Assembly: GCA_039980135.1 (NCBI GenBank)
Contig: JBDXCV010000013.1
Location: 62,001-126,000 of the forward strand
Source of the DNA: Alphaproteobacteria bacterium
GTDB lineage: Bacteria; Pseudomonadota; Alphaproteobacteria; UBA6615
Direction: 5' to 3'
DNA length: 64,000 bases
Shown: one piece after another, positions 8,455-17,706 of the stretch
Numbering within the stretch: the first letter of the stretch is position 1
Layout of the letters: each line of letters begins with the position of its first letter
Notes under the pieces: generated by a model
Databases searched by the model: none
What the model was told of the DNA's origin: nothing
What the model saw: the letters and a program-made list of their open reading frames with translations, nothing else
Position numbers and translations under genes: made by a program

Positions 8455-9858
8455 TCAGTCTGCAATAGTCTCCGCGAGGGCGGTTACGGCGGCCGAGAAA
8501 CATGCGAGCGGGGCATGGGTGATGCCGGCACCAACCTGTCCGATACCGGCCTCGCGGTGCGCGATGCCGGTATTGATCACCGGGGCAATCCCGGTATCGA
8601 CGACCTTTCGGATATCGATACCGGCGGGGGTCGCCATGAAATCCAGTGCCGGCAAGGTGAAGGCGGTATTCCGACCGTAGGTGATGTGGGCCATGCGGCG
8701 CGAGTTGGCCAGCGCATCGGACGCGGTGCCACCGACGAATTGGACGATGGCCGGCGATGCCGCCATGGCGAATGCCCCGATCCCGCATGTTTCCGTGATG
8801 GAACTGTCCCCCAGGTCGGGGTTGGCATCGGCGGTGCTGTAGCCGGGGAAGAACAGCCCGTCGATGATCGACGCCGGTGCCTCGAACCAGCTGTCGCCCA
8901 AGCCGCTGACCCGGATACCGAAATTGACGCCGTTGCGGGCCATGGCCGTCACTAGGCTGGAGCCGGGCACGCCATGTGCGGCGTCGAGCATGGATTTGCA
9001 GGCCGCCATCGACAGATTGAGGAAGAAATGGTCGTTCGAGTTGATGAACGTAACCACATCTGAAAGGGTTTTCGGTTCCAGCCCGGCGTCCAGGGCTGCC
9101 GGAATCAGTCGCTTGATTAAAAGCGCGGAGGCGGCCCCGTTCCGGTTGTGCACCTCGTCGCCCATGTGAAGCGCCTGGGCCATGATCGGCTTGAGTTCGA
9201 GGTCGCCAAGACTTTCGAGTGTCGCGGCCAGCGCCGGGGCGAGCACATCGCGCATCCATTCCAGATGGGCGATGACGTCTGGCGAATTTGCGCCGAACCG
9301 CAAGACCTTGCCGAGGCCCTCGTTGAGGTTCGAGAAGGTCGTGTGATTATGTACCGGGTCCTCGATAACCCAGAGCGGCATCGACGGACTGATGATCCCC
9401 GCCATCGGTCCGACGGCGCCGAAATGGTGACAGGGCGCGAAAGAAATCTCGCCCGACCCGGCCAGGGTTTCGGCCTCGGCTGGTGTCTCGGCCCAGCCTT
9501 CATACACACAAGCGCCGGCGATCGCGCCGCGAACGGGGGCGCACATGTCATCCCAGGTGATCGGCGGCCCCGAATGCAGGATCGTCCGGTCGCCCAGCCC
9601 ATCGAGTACGTCGCGTGCAAACCCCACGCCCCGGAGCGTCGGCTGGGCGGCGAGATAGCGGCCGAAGGCGGTCTGGTTTGCCGCCTCTATCTCGGGCCGG
9701 TTGATCAGGCGGGCGAGTGCGCGTGCGATTTCTTCATCATGCGCCGGCGGCGCCCATTCCACCTCGGCGACGTTTGCGCCGGCATTCCGTATCGGGTCGG
9801 CGAACTGGGCCAGCCCGACATTGATGACCGAAAGCGGTGCGCCAAAAAGATCGCTCAT
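8455..9858 (-). CDS. allG: Oxamate carbamoyltransferase subunit AllG-like (YlbE/YahG, DUF1116)
   Basis: This 467-residue protein is of the DUF1116 family, to which E. coli YlbE (AllG) and YahG belong. Recognisable segments include the start MSDLFGAPLSVINVGL, the central SFAPCHHFGAVGPMAGIISP, NRNGAASALLIKRL and a late GIAPVINTGIAHREAGIGQVGAG. In E. coli the AllFGH complex transfers the carbamoyl group between oxalurate and phosphate, giving oxamate and carbamoyl phosphate. The gene overlaps the upstream allF by four bases and lies 28 bases before arcC. The identity of the carbamoyl donor in this organism is inferred, not shown. Confidence 0.88.
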   Translation of the reverse strand: MSDLFGAPLSVINVGLAQFADPIRNAGANVAEVEWAPPAHDEEIARALARLINRPEIEAANQTAFGRYLAAQPTLRGVGFARDVLDGLGDRTILHSGPPITWDDMCAPVRGAIAGACVYEGWAETPAEAETLAGSGEISFAPCHHFGAVGPMAGIISPSMPLWVIEDPVHNHTTFSNLNEGLGKVLRFGANSPDVIAHLEWMRDVLAPALAATLESLGDLELKPIMAQALHMGDEVHNRNGAASALLIKRLIPAALDAGLEPKTLSDVVTFINSNDHFFLNLSMAACKSMLDAAHGVPGSSLVTAMARNGVNFGIRVSGLGDSWFEAPASIIDGLFFPGYSTADANPDLGDSSITETCGIGAFAMAASPAIVQFVGGTASDALANSRRMAHITYGRNTAFTLPALDFMATPAGIDIRKVVDTGIAPVINTGIAHREAGIGQVGAGITHAPLACFSAAVTALAETIAD

Positions 9859-11378
9859 TTCGTACCCTCCAGGATCGCGGCGGCCGTACGGACCGCCTGG
9901 GCATTGTTATCGGCGAGGCGCACGCCGAGATCGACCATCGCATCGCGCTGACGGGCCAACCCCTGCGGATCGCTGTCGGTGCCGCACACGAACCCGAGCA
10001 GGACGGGCCCGCCGTCGTCATGCTTGGGGACGGCCGACAATGCCGGTGCCATAGCCGCGACGGGATCTTCATGGGCGCCGTGACCAAGCACGATATCGAA
10101 CAGGATCACCCCGGTGCCCGGGTCTTCGCCCTCAGCCATGATCCGGTCATTGCGCAACCGATGGTCGATCATCGGGTGTGGTCGACCGCGGGTGAACAAA
10201 TCGTCGCCCAGATCCAGGATCGTGTGGCCCGCGCTCGTCCAGGGATCGTTGAGAGTCTGGATGCCGACGCTGGATGTGTTCGAATGCACGCCGTCGAGTG
10301 TCGTACCGAGCATCGTCAGCGCCTCATAACAAAAGGTGCCACCGCTATAGAGCGCGCGGAGATAACGGCGATCGTCGTTCAAGCCGGGCAGGGTCGCATC
10401 GATCAATCCGCCTGGTGCGCGCGCGTTGGCGCCGGCGGCCGTAACGGCGAGATGCGCCGCTTCCTCAAGCGTATCAGCAAACGTAACGCCGGTTTTACCG
10501 GCTTTGTCTCGCAGAAGGCCCAACAGACACGCGATGACGGGTTTACCGGTCGCGACAGCATGCTCAAGGACGTCGTTCGCGACATCAGGCGCGGGCGGCT
10601 TCGAGATCAACACAATGACCTTCGTATCCGGGTCGGCCCCGAGCGCCGTGATTGCGCGTTTTGTGGTGATGCCGCCGATCCGGCTGTCCAGATCGCGCCC
10701 GCCTGTTCCAATGGCCTGGGACACACCGCACCCGTCGGCATCGATCAGGCAGGAGACCTGCTGCAATCCGGTACCCGAGGCGGCGACGATCCCGATTTCG
10801 CCGCGCCGCACCACATTGGCGAAGCCGAGAGGCGCGCCATCGATGATCGCGGTGCCGCAATCAGGCCCCATGACCATGAGTCCGGCCTGTTCTGCCTGGG
10901 TTTTGAGCGCAAGTTCGTCATCTATCGAGACGTTGTCGCTGAACATCATGACATTCAGCCCGAGCTGCACCGACTTCATGGCTTCCGCCGCCGCGAATGG
11001 GCCAGGCGTTGCAATCAGCGCGAAGTTCGCCTCCACATTCCCGTCGAGGGCCATCTCGATGCTACGCAATGGCTCGGATGTGACGCCGTTTTCGTCCGCG
11101 ACAATCGGATCGGCCCGGAGTTCAGCCTCGGCGGCATCGAGCGCCGCGGCTAGTGCCGCTTCCGTTTCGGCCTCAACGGCGATGAGTACCTCATTGGGGC
11201 GGGCGCCCGGATCTTCGTGAATCAGGCCTGCCTCGCGCAGCAATTCGAGATTAGCCGCCGTCGCCATGATGCACGAGGCCTGCTTGACGCCGTCGAGAAG
11301 GGTGACGGACGACGAAATCTTCATCAGGGCCACGGAGTCCCTGTACATGTCGGCAATGATGCGTGTTCCCATATTCAT
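9855..11378 (-). CDS. allF: Oxamate carbamoyltransferase subunit AllF-like (FdrA)
   Basis: This 507-residue protein is of the FdrA family, which shares the succinyl-CoA synthetase fold. The N-terminus has YRDSVALMKISS and GVKQASCIMAT. The middle has MVMGPDCGTAIIDG and GIVAASGTGLQQVSCLID, then GTGGRDLDSRIGG. The C-terminal module holds GVILFDIVLGHGAHEDP. The start at 11378 forms an ATGA overlap with the allH stop; an upstream in-frame reading overlaps allH deeply and is rejected. E. coli FdrA is about 555 residues, so this is slightly short. It is required with AllG and AllH for oxamate carbamoyltransferase activity in E. coli. Confidence 0.88.
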   Translation of the reverse strand: MNMGTRIIADMYRDSVALMKISSSVTLLDGVKQASCIMATAANLELLREAGLIHEDPGARPNEVLIAVEAETEAALAAALDAAEAELRADPIVADENGVTSEPLRSIEMALDGNVEANFALIATPGPFAAAEAMKSVQLGLNVMMFSDNVSIDDELALKTQAEQAGLMVMGPDCGTAIIDGAPLGFANVVRRGEIGIVAASGTGLQQVSCLIDADGCGVSQAIGTGGRDLDSRIGGITTKRAITALGADPDTKVIVLISKPPAPDVANDVLEHAVATGKPVIACLLGLLRDKAGKTGVTFADTLEEAAHLAVTAAGANARAPGGLIDATLPGLNDDRRYLRALYSGGTFCYEALTMLGTTLDGVHSNTSSVGIQTLNDPWTSAGHTILDLGDDLFTRGRPHPMIDHRLRNDRIMAEGEDPGTGVILFDIVLGHGAHEDPVAAMAPALSAVPKHDDGGPVLLGFVCGTDSDPQGLARQRDAMVDLGVRLADNNAQAVRTAAAILEGTK

Positions 11379-12349
11379 CGGGGTATTTTCTCTTGCAAGT
11401 AAGGATTGTCGAGTTTGGTGACGACGTGCGCGCACAGTTCTGGCGCGCCGACGGCGAGTCCGCACAGAATTCCGAATGCGGCATCGCGACCCGAGCTGTG
11501 ACCCAGCCGGAACACTCCCGCGAGCCGTGCCGGCAAATTGCCCGCGTGGGACATAATGGCTTCAACGAGGGCTGTCAGCGGAACCGAAAACCGACCCGCC
11601 CCTGCATGTTCGAGGTACGCGCGCGAGACATCAGTGCTGTTACGCGACCGATTGCGTGCGGCCTGCGTAAGGCCCTGAAGAAACTCGATACGGTCCGGTT
11701 TTCGTGAAACCTGCCCGAAGCCCAAAATATATCCGGTCGCGAAATCATCACCGGAAGGTGTCAACCCGGGGCCCATGCCAAGCAATTGCTGCAAACTTGC
11801 CCATGCAACTGGAAGGTCTGCGACAACGCTGGCGTGCATCAGTTCGGGGACGTGCGTGCGGACCCGGCGCACGAGTGCGCGATTGAAAGCGCTGCGCTCT
11901 TCATCCGCGACCAACGCTGCCGCAAAGCCCGCGGGTTCAGGGGTATAGACGAACGATGACCATGCATCGAACCAGCCGGTGGAGAAACGCTTCTGGTTGT
12001 ATTGGGGCTTGTCCTGTCCGTCGTTCTGTCCGTCGCGCCACGGCATGGGGGCGGCACCGCGGAAGTCGAAAGTCAGGTCGGCATTTTGAATTCGCAGTAT
12101 GCCTGCCCGAACAGCCACAGCGCTACCGGGCCGAATACGGCGTGAAAAATCCAGATCCGGCGGTGCGCTTGCCCGCGCCGTGCCCGGGGAAAGCGGTGCC
12201 CCGTCGCGTGCGTCGATGGTGGCGACCGAACGCATATCCCGGTCCGTCCCCAGCACCAGATTGATGACCCTGGGAAACACGCTCATCATTTGCCCCGTTG
12301 CGATTTGCGCGGGGAAACGCGCCGGCATATCGATGACATTGAGGCGCAT
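11375..12349 (-). CDS. allH: Oxamate carbamoyltransferase subunit AllH-like (YlbF, DUF2877)
   Basis: This 324-residue DUF2877 protein has the family signature LLGMGPGLTPSGDDF near residue 190 and a late SHAGNLPARLAGVF segment. E. coli YlbF (AllH) is shorter, about 271 residues; the extra length is mainly N-terminal. It is the third subunit needed for oxamate carbamoyltransferase. The ATG lies two bases after the stop of the biuret-hydrolase-like gene, and its own stop overlaps the allF start. This gives a tightly coupled order isochorismatase-type hydrolase, allH, allF, allG, arcC. Confidence 0.85.
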   Translation of the reverse strand: MRLNVIDMPARFPAQIATGQMMSVFPRVINLVLGTDRDMRSVATIDARDGAPLSPGTARASAPPDLDFSRRIRPGSAVAVRAGILRIQNADLTFDFRGAAPMPWRDGQNDGQDKPQYNQKRFSTGWFDAWSSFVYTPEPAGFAAALVADEERSAFNRALVRRVRTHVPELMHASVVADLPVAWASLQQLLGMGPGLTPSGDDFATGYILGFGQVSRKPDRIEFLQGLTQAARNRSRNSTDVSRAYLEHAGAGRFSVPLTALVEAIMSHAGNLPARLAGVFRLGHSSGRDAAFGILCGLAVGAPELCAHVVTKLDNPYLQEKIPR

Positions 12350-12351
12350 CT

Positions 12352-13035
12352 TCAGGCCCCGGACTGCAGGGCCAGTATGGCGCGCGTTGAATCACTCACC
12401 CAACCGAAGATTCCCCCCTGCGCCTTGATCATTTCCAGCCCGAATTTTTGGAACTCGGGAAAATATGATCCCACGCAATCGGAAAGCACCACGCATTCGT
12501 AGCCGCGGTCGTTCGCCTCGCGCACCGTCGTGTGAACGCAAACCTCCGTGGTGACACCACATACGATCAACGTCGAGATGCCGCGATTCTTCAGGATCAG
12601 ATCCAGGTCGGTTTCATAGAATGCACCCTTGCCAGGCTTGTCGATAACGGGTTCGTTTGCGGCGGGCGCCAGCTCGGGAATGATGTCGTGCCCCGGTTCG
12701 CCACGAACCAGAATGCGTCCCATAGGGCCCGGGTCGCCGATGCCCACTTCAAGTCCACCGCGCAAAAGTTTGCTTGGCGGTGCGTCCGCCAGGTCGGGCC
12801 GATGTCCCTCGCGCGTGTGGATGATCGTCAATCCGGCGATCCGCGCGGCTTCGAGGATTCGGCCGCAAGGTTCGATGGCGGTGCGTAGCAAGGACACATC
12901 ATTGCCAAGCAACTCCCCGAACCCGCCCGGCTCAAGGAAATCGCGTTGCATGTCGATGATGATCAGGGCCGTCGCCGCCGGATCAAACGGCAGGGGGCAG
13001 GGCTCTGCATCGAAAATATGGCTTTTCGTCACCAA
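12352..13035 (-). CDS. biuH: Biuret hydrolase-like cysteine hydrolase (isochorismatase family)
   Basis: This 227-residue cysteine hydrolase has the triad Asp28 (IIIDMQRDF), Lys133 (IDKPGKGAF) and Cys166 (VTTEVC). The spacing between Lys and Cys (33) equals that of characterised biuret hydrolase. From memory, segments such as [31 protein letters not shown] and [10 protein letters not shown] closely match rhizobial BiuH rather than generic isochorismatases. BiuH converts biuret to allophanate and ammonia. A divergent allophanate hydrolase gene 200 bases away fits. It heads the operon with allHFG and arcC. Another ureido or amide substrate cannot be excluded. Confidence 0.78.
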   Translation of the reverse strand: MVTKSHIFDAEPCPLPFDPAATALIIIDMQRDFLEPGGFGELLGNDVSLLRTAIEPCGRILEAARIAGLTIIHTREGHRPDLADAPPSKLLRGGLEVGIGDPGPMGRILVRGEPGHDIIPELAPAANEPVIDKPGKGAFYETDLDLILKNRGISTLIVCGVTTEVCVHTTVREANDRGYECVVLSDCVGSYFPEFQKFGLEMIKAQGGIFGWVSDSTRAILALQSGA

Positions 13036-13246
13036 TTCGGTCCCCTATGGCGTCCGGTCGCTTTATAACGTGTGCTGATGAGCGTGTGCTGAGTAAGCCG
13101 CGTCAGGCTGTTGACGATAAAACGCTACACCGCACCATTCCGTGTTGGAAAGGTCCGGGGGTGCCCAATTCGACGGCAGCCTGCCGCTGTCAGTGCAAAC
13201 CGCTTTGTTCTTGAACGGAAAAACATCAGGCAATTAGTTGATAAAC

Positions 13247-15034
13247 ATGAATATTATTAAACTTCGTGAGCGATATCTGAGATCCCCCGGTGACGTGGAT
13301 AAAGTGGTCGGCGAAACCCTCGCGCGACTGGACGCGGCCGATGACGGCAACATCTGGATCTCGCGTGTGCCCGACGCGCAAGTCCTGGCGGCAGCGAAAC
13401 GATTGGCCCCTCTGGACCCGGCGGACTTGCCGCTCTTCGGAATTCCATTCGCGGTGAAAGACAATATCGATGTCGCGGGAATGCCGACGACCGCCGGCTG
13501 TCCGGAATTTGCCTATACACCCGACACATCTTCACCGGTCGTCGAGCGCCTGATCGCCGCCGGCGCGATCCTGATGGGCAAGACCAACCTGGATCAGTTC
13601 GCGGCGGGCCTCGTTGGCACGCGTTCGCCATACGGGGCATGCAGCAATGCCTTCGACCCAGCCTATGTTTCCGGCGGGTCCAGTTCGGGCTCGGCCGTCG
13701 CGGTGGCGCGGGGGCTCGTGAGTTTCTCGTTGGGTACGGACACTGCCGGCTCGGGCCGGGTGCCGGCAGCATTCAACAACATCGTCGGCCTCAAACCCTC
13801 ACGCGGCCTGTTGAGCGCACGGGGGGTGGTGCCGGCATGCCGGACGCTCGATTGTATATCGATCTTCGCCAACTGCGCCGCGGATGCGCAGACGGTCCTC
13901 GATGTGGCCGCGGGATTTGACGATCAGGACCCTTATTCACGCGACGAGGCAGAGTTTTCACGAGGTGCGCCGGTCGTTGTCGATGGTGCCCGGGTCGGGG
14001 TCCCGAGGGCCGAGAGCCTTGCGTTCTTTGGCGACGATGCCGCCGAGGCGTTGTTTGCTGCGGCCGTGGAGCGCGCGAAAAACCTGGGTGCGGAGATCGT
14101 CGAGGTCGATCTGGCGCCGTTCCTTGAAGCTGCGCGCCTGCTGTACGAAGGCCCTTGGGTGGCCGAGCGCTATGTGGGTATCCGAGAATTCTTCGATGCG
14201 CATTCGGATGTGGTGCACCCGGTGACGCGCGAAATCGTCGGGGGCGGGGCCAAACCGAGCGCCGCGGACGCCTTCGCGGCGGAATACCGGATGCAGGCAT
14301 TGCGCCGTGTCGTCGAACCCATCTGGAAAAATATCGACGTCATGATGACGCCGACAGCGGGGACCATCTACACGATCGCAGAGCTCGAGGCGGACCCAAT
14401 TCAGCTCAACTCGAACCTCGGCTACTACACCAACTACATGAATTTACTGGATTTGTGTGGCACGGCGGTGCCGGCCGGATTCCTCGACAACGGCTTGCCG
14501 TTCGGCGTCACGCTTGTCGCGCCGGCCTTCCGCGACCGCGCGATCCTGCCGTTGGCCCATGCCATGCACCGGGCCGCCGATACGGGTATGGGGGCGGCGC
14601 GAACGGCGTTGCCTGCCGAAGGGCCGATCTCCACGGATGTCGGCGAAGATATGATGCTGCTCGTCGCGTGTGGTGCCCACATGTCGGGTCTGCCGCTGAA
14701 CCACCAACTGACCGAGCGCGATGCGGTGCTGTTGCGCACGACAAAGTCGTCATCGAATTACCGGTTCTATGCGCTCGAAGCGTTTGAACCGCCGCGCCCG
14801 GGCATGATCCGAACGGAGTCCGGCGGTGTCGCCATCGATGTGGAAGTCTGGGCGATTCCACAGGCAAATTTCGGCAGTTTCATGGCCGGAATTCCCGCGC
14901 CGCTCGGCATCGGTACCGTCGAACTCGAAGACGGATCTCTCGTGAAGGGCTTCATCTGCGAGGCCTATGCGGCAGAAGGGGCCCTGGACATCTCCGACCT
15001 CGGCAGCTGGCGCCGGTATTTGTCCAGCCGCTAA
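13247..15034 (+). CDS. atzF: Allophanate hydrolase
   Basis: This protein of about 595 residues has an amidase-signature domain plus the C-terminal domain specific to allophanate hydrolases, matching AtzF length (about 605). The Ser-cisSer-Lys triad is Lys71 (FAVKDNID), Ser145 (SGGSSSG) and Ser169 (TAGSGRVPA); the 98-residue Lys-Ser spacing equals AtzF. The C-terminal part has NHQLTERDA, TKSSSNYRFYAL and GFICEAYA. It converts allophanate to ammonia and carbon dioxide. A TTG at 13238 with AGG seven bases upstream is a possible alternative start. It is divergent from the biuret hydrolase-like gene, suggesting shared regulation from the 200-base interval. Confidence 0.92.
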   Translation: MNIIKLRERYLRSPGDVDKVVGETLARLDAADDGNIWISRVPDAQVLAAAKRLAPLDPADLPLFGIPFAVKDNIDVAGMPTTAGCPEFAYTPDTSSPVVERLIAAGAILMGKTNLDQFAAGLVGTRSPYGACSNAFDPAYVSGGSSSGSAVAVARGLVSFSLGTDTAGSGRVPAAFNNIVGLKPSRGLLSARGVVPACRTLDCISIFANCAADAQTVLDVAAGFDDQDPYSRDEAEFSRGAPVVVDGARVGVPRAESLAFFGDDAAEALFAAAVERAKNLGAEIVEVDLAPFLEAARLLYEGPWVAERYVGIREFFDAHSDVVHPVTREIVGGGAKPSAADAFAAEYRMQALRRVVEPIWKNIDVMMTPTAGTIYTIAELEADPIQLNSNLGYYTNYMNLLDLCGTAVPAGFLDNGLPFGVTLVAPAFRDRAILPLAHAMHRAADTGMGAARTALPAEGPISTDVGEDMMLLVACGAHMSGLPLNHQLTERDAVLLRTTKSSSNYRFYALEAFEPPRPGMIRTESGGVAIDVEVWAIPQANFGSFMAGIPAPLGIGTVELEDGSLVKGFICEAYAAEGALDISDLGSWRRYLSSR

Positions 15035-15047
15035 CAGGCGTGAATCC

Positions 15048-16010
15048 CTAGATATCCTGGCGGAATTCCTGGGTCGCATCGAGGCGCTGGCGCAGATAGT
15101 CCGCGCCGGTGGTCGGCGGATATTTCGCCGATTGCCCGTCAGCGACACAGGACGGCAGGACGGTGACATCGGCGTCATCGTTCGGATCGAGGAAAAACGC
15201 GATCGAATATCTTTCCTGCTCGGGGATCAGAACCCTGTGCGGGGTCGAGACATACACATCGTTCGTCCAGCGCATCAGGCAATCTCCGATATTGCAGACG
15301 AACGCATTCTCGATATACGGCGCATCGATCCAGCGACCATCGCGCGCCCGGACCTGGAGACCGGCGACCCTGTCAGGCATCAGCAAGGTGATATTGCCAT
15401 AGTCAGTGTGGGCGCCGGCGCCGATCTGTTCGGCGGATTTCGGGATCGAGTTGCCCGGATAGCGCAGCACACGAAGTGTGGCGAGAGGACTGTCGAGCTT
15501 GTCGTCGAAGAAGTCGTCGGTCAAGCCGAGGTCCCGGCAAATCGGGCGGTGAAGCTGGCATCCGAGCGCCCACACGGCGTCGAAGTATGCCAGCATCGTC
15601 TCTCTGAATCCCGGCAATGCAGGCCACTGGTTCAGTCCGCGAAACGGTTTTCCCGCCAGGACATCCGGGTGGTCCGGTGCCAGTTCGAGACCGATATTGT
15701 AGGTCTCCTTGAGATCCCCGGGCTTGTTTTCGTCCAGCTTTTCCCCCTCGAACGGCACATATCCGCGATTGTGCGGCGACTTCGCCATCGAGACATCCAT
15801 TTTATCGTCCAGCGGCAGGGCGAAGAATGCTTTCGCAATGTCGAAGGTATGCCCAATGAGCGCGGGCTCGATGCCGTGGCCCGTGACATAGAAAAATCCG
15901 ATACCACGGCATGCGGCGCCCAGTTCCGTCGCCAATGCATCGATGGCATCGGAATCGTCTCCGGCGAGGGCCGATACATCGATGATCGGAATTTCAGTCG
16001 TATCGGTCAT
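15048..16010 (-). CDS. 2-oxoglutarate/Fe(II) oxygenase, isopenicillin N synthase family
   Basis: This 320-residue protein has an N-terminal DIOX_N-like region (IPIIDVSAL, then CRGIGFFYVTGHGI) and the double-stranded beta-helix core. Iron ligands are His201 and Asp203 (GAHTDYG) and His258 (STPHRV). The oxoglutarate-binding Arg267-x-Ser269 lies in RYSIAFF. It overlaps the upstream aldolase gene by four bases and ends the leftward run of catabolic genes. The substrate is unknown. It differs clearly from the tandem pair at 32-34 kb, being shorter and with a different core around the HxD motif. Confidence 0.87.
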   Translation of the reverse strand: MTDTTEIPIIDVSALAGDDSDAIDALATELGAACRGIGFFYVTGHGIEPALIGHTFDIAKAFFALPLDDKMDVSMAKSPHNRGYVPFEGEKLDENKPGDLKETYNIGLELAPDHPDVLAGKPFRGLNQWPALPGFRETMLAYFDAVWALGCQLHRPICRDLGLTDDFFDDKLDSPLATLRVLRYPGNSIPKSAEQIGAGAHTDYGNITLLMPDRVAGLQVRARDGRWIDAPYIENAFVCNIGDCLMRWTNDVYVSTPHRVLIPEQERYSIAFFLDPNDDADVTVLPSCVADGQSAKYPPTTGADYLRQRLDATQEFRQDI

Positions 16011-16795
16011 TTGACATCGTAACCGCGGACCCGATCGACCGTGCTCGCGGCGGCATTGATGAGGAAGCTCAGATCCTGACCCGACAGCACGAAGCGGACG
16101 CCCATCGAGATATATTTTTCCTGAAGTTCAGGAACCGGCACACCGCCCATGCCCATCCATTTGCCGTGTTTCTTGCAGGCCGCCGCGACGGTTTTGTAGT
16201 TCGCCTCGATTTTTTCGTGGCCGACCTGGCCCGGGATACCCGATGCCGCGGCCAGATCGTTGGTCCCGATCAGGACGATATCGACGCCTTCGACGGCTGC
16301 AATTTCGTCGGCCTGCGCGATTGCAGCGGGCGTCTCCAGCATGACGATGACGAGCATGGCTTCGTTCATCGCCTTCATCGCCGACGTCATGTCCTTGTTG
16401 GCAAAGCCGAACTGGGGCAAGCCACCCACGACGCCGCGTGAACCTTCGGGGGCGTAATGCAGATGTTCGACGATCTCGCGGGCCTCATCCGGGCTTTCGC
16501 ATTGCGGCATGATGATGCCCAGCGCGCCGCCATCCAAAGCGCGTGCGGCCATCGCCAACTCGCCGCGCGGCACACGCACCAGCGGCGCGATACCCGCGCT
16601 CAGAGCAGCGCATGAAATCTGGGCGGTCTGGTCGAGGCTCAGGGGACCGTGCTCCAGGTCGATGAACAGCCAATCCATGCCGGCGGTTTTCATCATGCTG
16701 GCGATGTCGGCGCTGCGCGCCAGGCGAACTCCCATGCCGATCGAGATATCGCCGGCTTCGAGACGTTCGCGTGCAGAGTTGCGTAAATTAGGCAT
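16007..16795 (-). CDS. HpcH/HpaI-family class II aldolase
   Basis: This 262-residue TIM-barrel protein has the family segments MDWLFIDLEHGPLS, APLVRVPRGE, GIIMPQCESPDEA and VMLETPAAIAQADEIAAVEGVD. The usual GPxDLS loop reads GTNDLAAASG, a modest deviation that may affect substrate or metal binding. Members cleave 2-keto-4-hydroxy acids to pyruvate and an aldehyde. It overlaps the next gene, a 2OG oxygenase, by ATGA. Context suggests breakdown of a hydroxy- or ketoacid, but the substrate cannot be named. Confidence 0.85.
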   Translation of the reverse strand: MPNLRNSARERLEAGDISIGMGVRLARSADIASMMKTAGMDWLFIDLEHGPLSLDQTAQISCAALSAGIAPLVRVPRGELAMAARALDGGALGIIMPQCESPDEAREIVEHLHYAPEGSRGVVGGLPQFGFANKDMTSAMKAMNEAMLVIVMLETPAAIAQADEIAAVEGVDIVLIGTNDLAAASGIPGQVGHEKIEANYKTVAAACKKHGKWMGMGGVPVPELQEKYISMGVRFVLSGQDLSFLINAAASTVDRVRGYDVK

Positions 16796-16832
16796 GTTGG
16801 GAACCTTTCAAGGAGTTAAGTAAAGAAAACCG

Positions 16833-17702
16833 TCAGCTGACGCGGAGCGTATCGGCGCCGGGCTGATAGGTTGTGTTTCGTTGCTCGGGATTGCGATTGA
16901 CCAGAGGGCGCCGATACAGCGGATGACGCAGACTGCGAACCTCATGCTCAACTTCGAAAACGGGTTTGCCGTTGTCTGGATCGACGATGTCCACGAAACG
17001 GTATTCATGCTGGTCGGTTTCCATCGTGATCAGCCCGCGTTCGCGCAGGCGCTGATAGGGACCGGAAAAGTCGGCGAAATATACCTGGATATGATGGCCG
17101 TCGTACTTGGCCTGACGTCCAGGTTTCTCCCGGAAAACAAGTTCCTGATCCGGGCCGGAGCACACGAACGCGGCCGGCGCACCGTCGAACTTTCCGGTGC
17201 GCGCGGGCGCGCCGATAATCTCCGCATAGAATCTCTTGATCGGGTCCGCAGTGCCTTTCGGCACATCGAAACAGACATACGGAATGCCATGCCGCATTTT
17301 CCCGAAGCGTTTGCCGGCCGGATAACAGCGGAACTGGTTGCCCCACGGGCAGGTGGCATCAATCCGTCCCCGCTCGCGCTTGAATTTGAACTTGGTTCCC
17401 TTGAGAGCTTTGCGCTGGTTCTCAAGCCGGCCGGCGAGACGGTCGAAGTCGTTGATCACAAGGGCCGTGTGCCCGCGCAACACCTGCGTCCCGCGTGTGG
17501 GCAGGTGAAATTGTTCGCGCCCGATATTGACCCACATGAGATCGGTGCCGGTCATCAGGTAGGGGTCGCGGGTCAGGCCAAGGCCGCTCACGTAGAATGA
17601 TGTCGCCAGCGTTTGATCGGGCACGAGCAGGTTGACATGTTCGAGGCTGGCAATATTGCCGACATCTTCTGTCGTGCGGTCGTACATCACTGTCTTGGTC
17701 AA
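16833..17702 (-). CDS. VOC-superfamily (glyoxalase/dioxygenase-like) protein
   Basis: This protein of about 290 residues has two VOC modules. The first begins ASLEHVNLLVPD and runs past FHLPTRG; the second begins GIPYVCFDVPKG and ends DIVDPDNGKPVFEVEHEVR. Metal-binding candidates are the His in EHVNL, HIQVYF and the terminal Glu of FEVEHE. The start is uncertain: TTG at 17702 has AGGA eight bases upstream, while ATG at 17687 has none. Its 5' end nearly abuts the cyclase gene stop. It may be a ring-cleavage dioxygenase or lyase in the same pathway. Confidence 0.72.
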   Translation of the reverse strand: MTKTVMYDRTTEDVGNIASLEHVNLLVPDQTLATSFYVSGLGLTRDPYLMTGTDLMWVNIGREQFHLPTRGTQVLRGHTALVINDFDRLAGRLENQRKALKGTKFKFKRERGRIDATCPWGNQFRCYPAGKRFGKMRHGIPYVCFDVPKGTADPIKRFYAEIIGAPARTGKFDGAPAAFVCSGPDQELVFREKPGRQAKYDGHHIQVYFADFSGPYQRLRERGLITMETDQHEYRFVDIVDPDNGKPVFEVEHEVRSLRHPLYRRPLVNRNPEQRNTTYQPGADTLRVS

Positions 17703-17706
17703 GATT

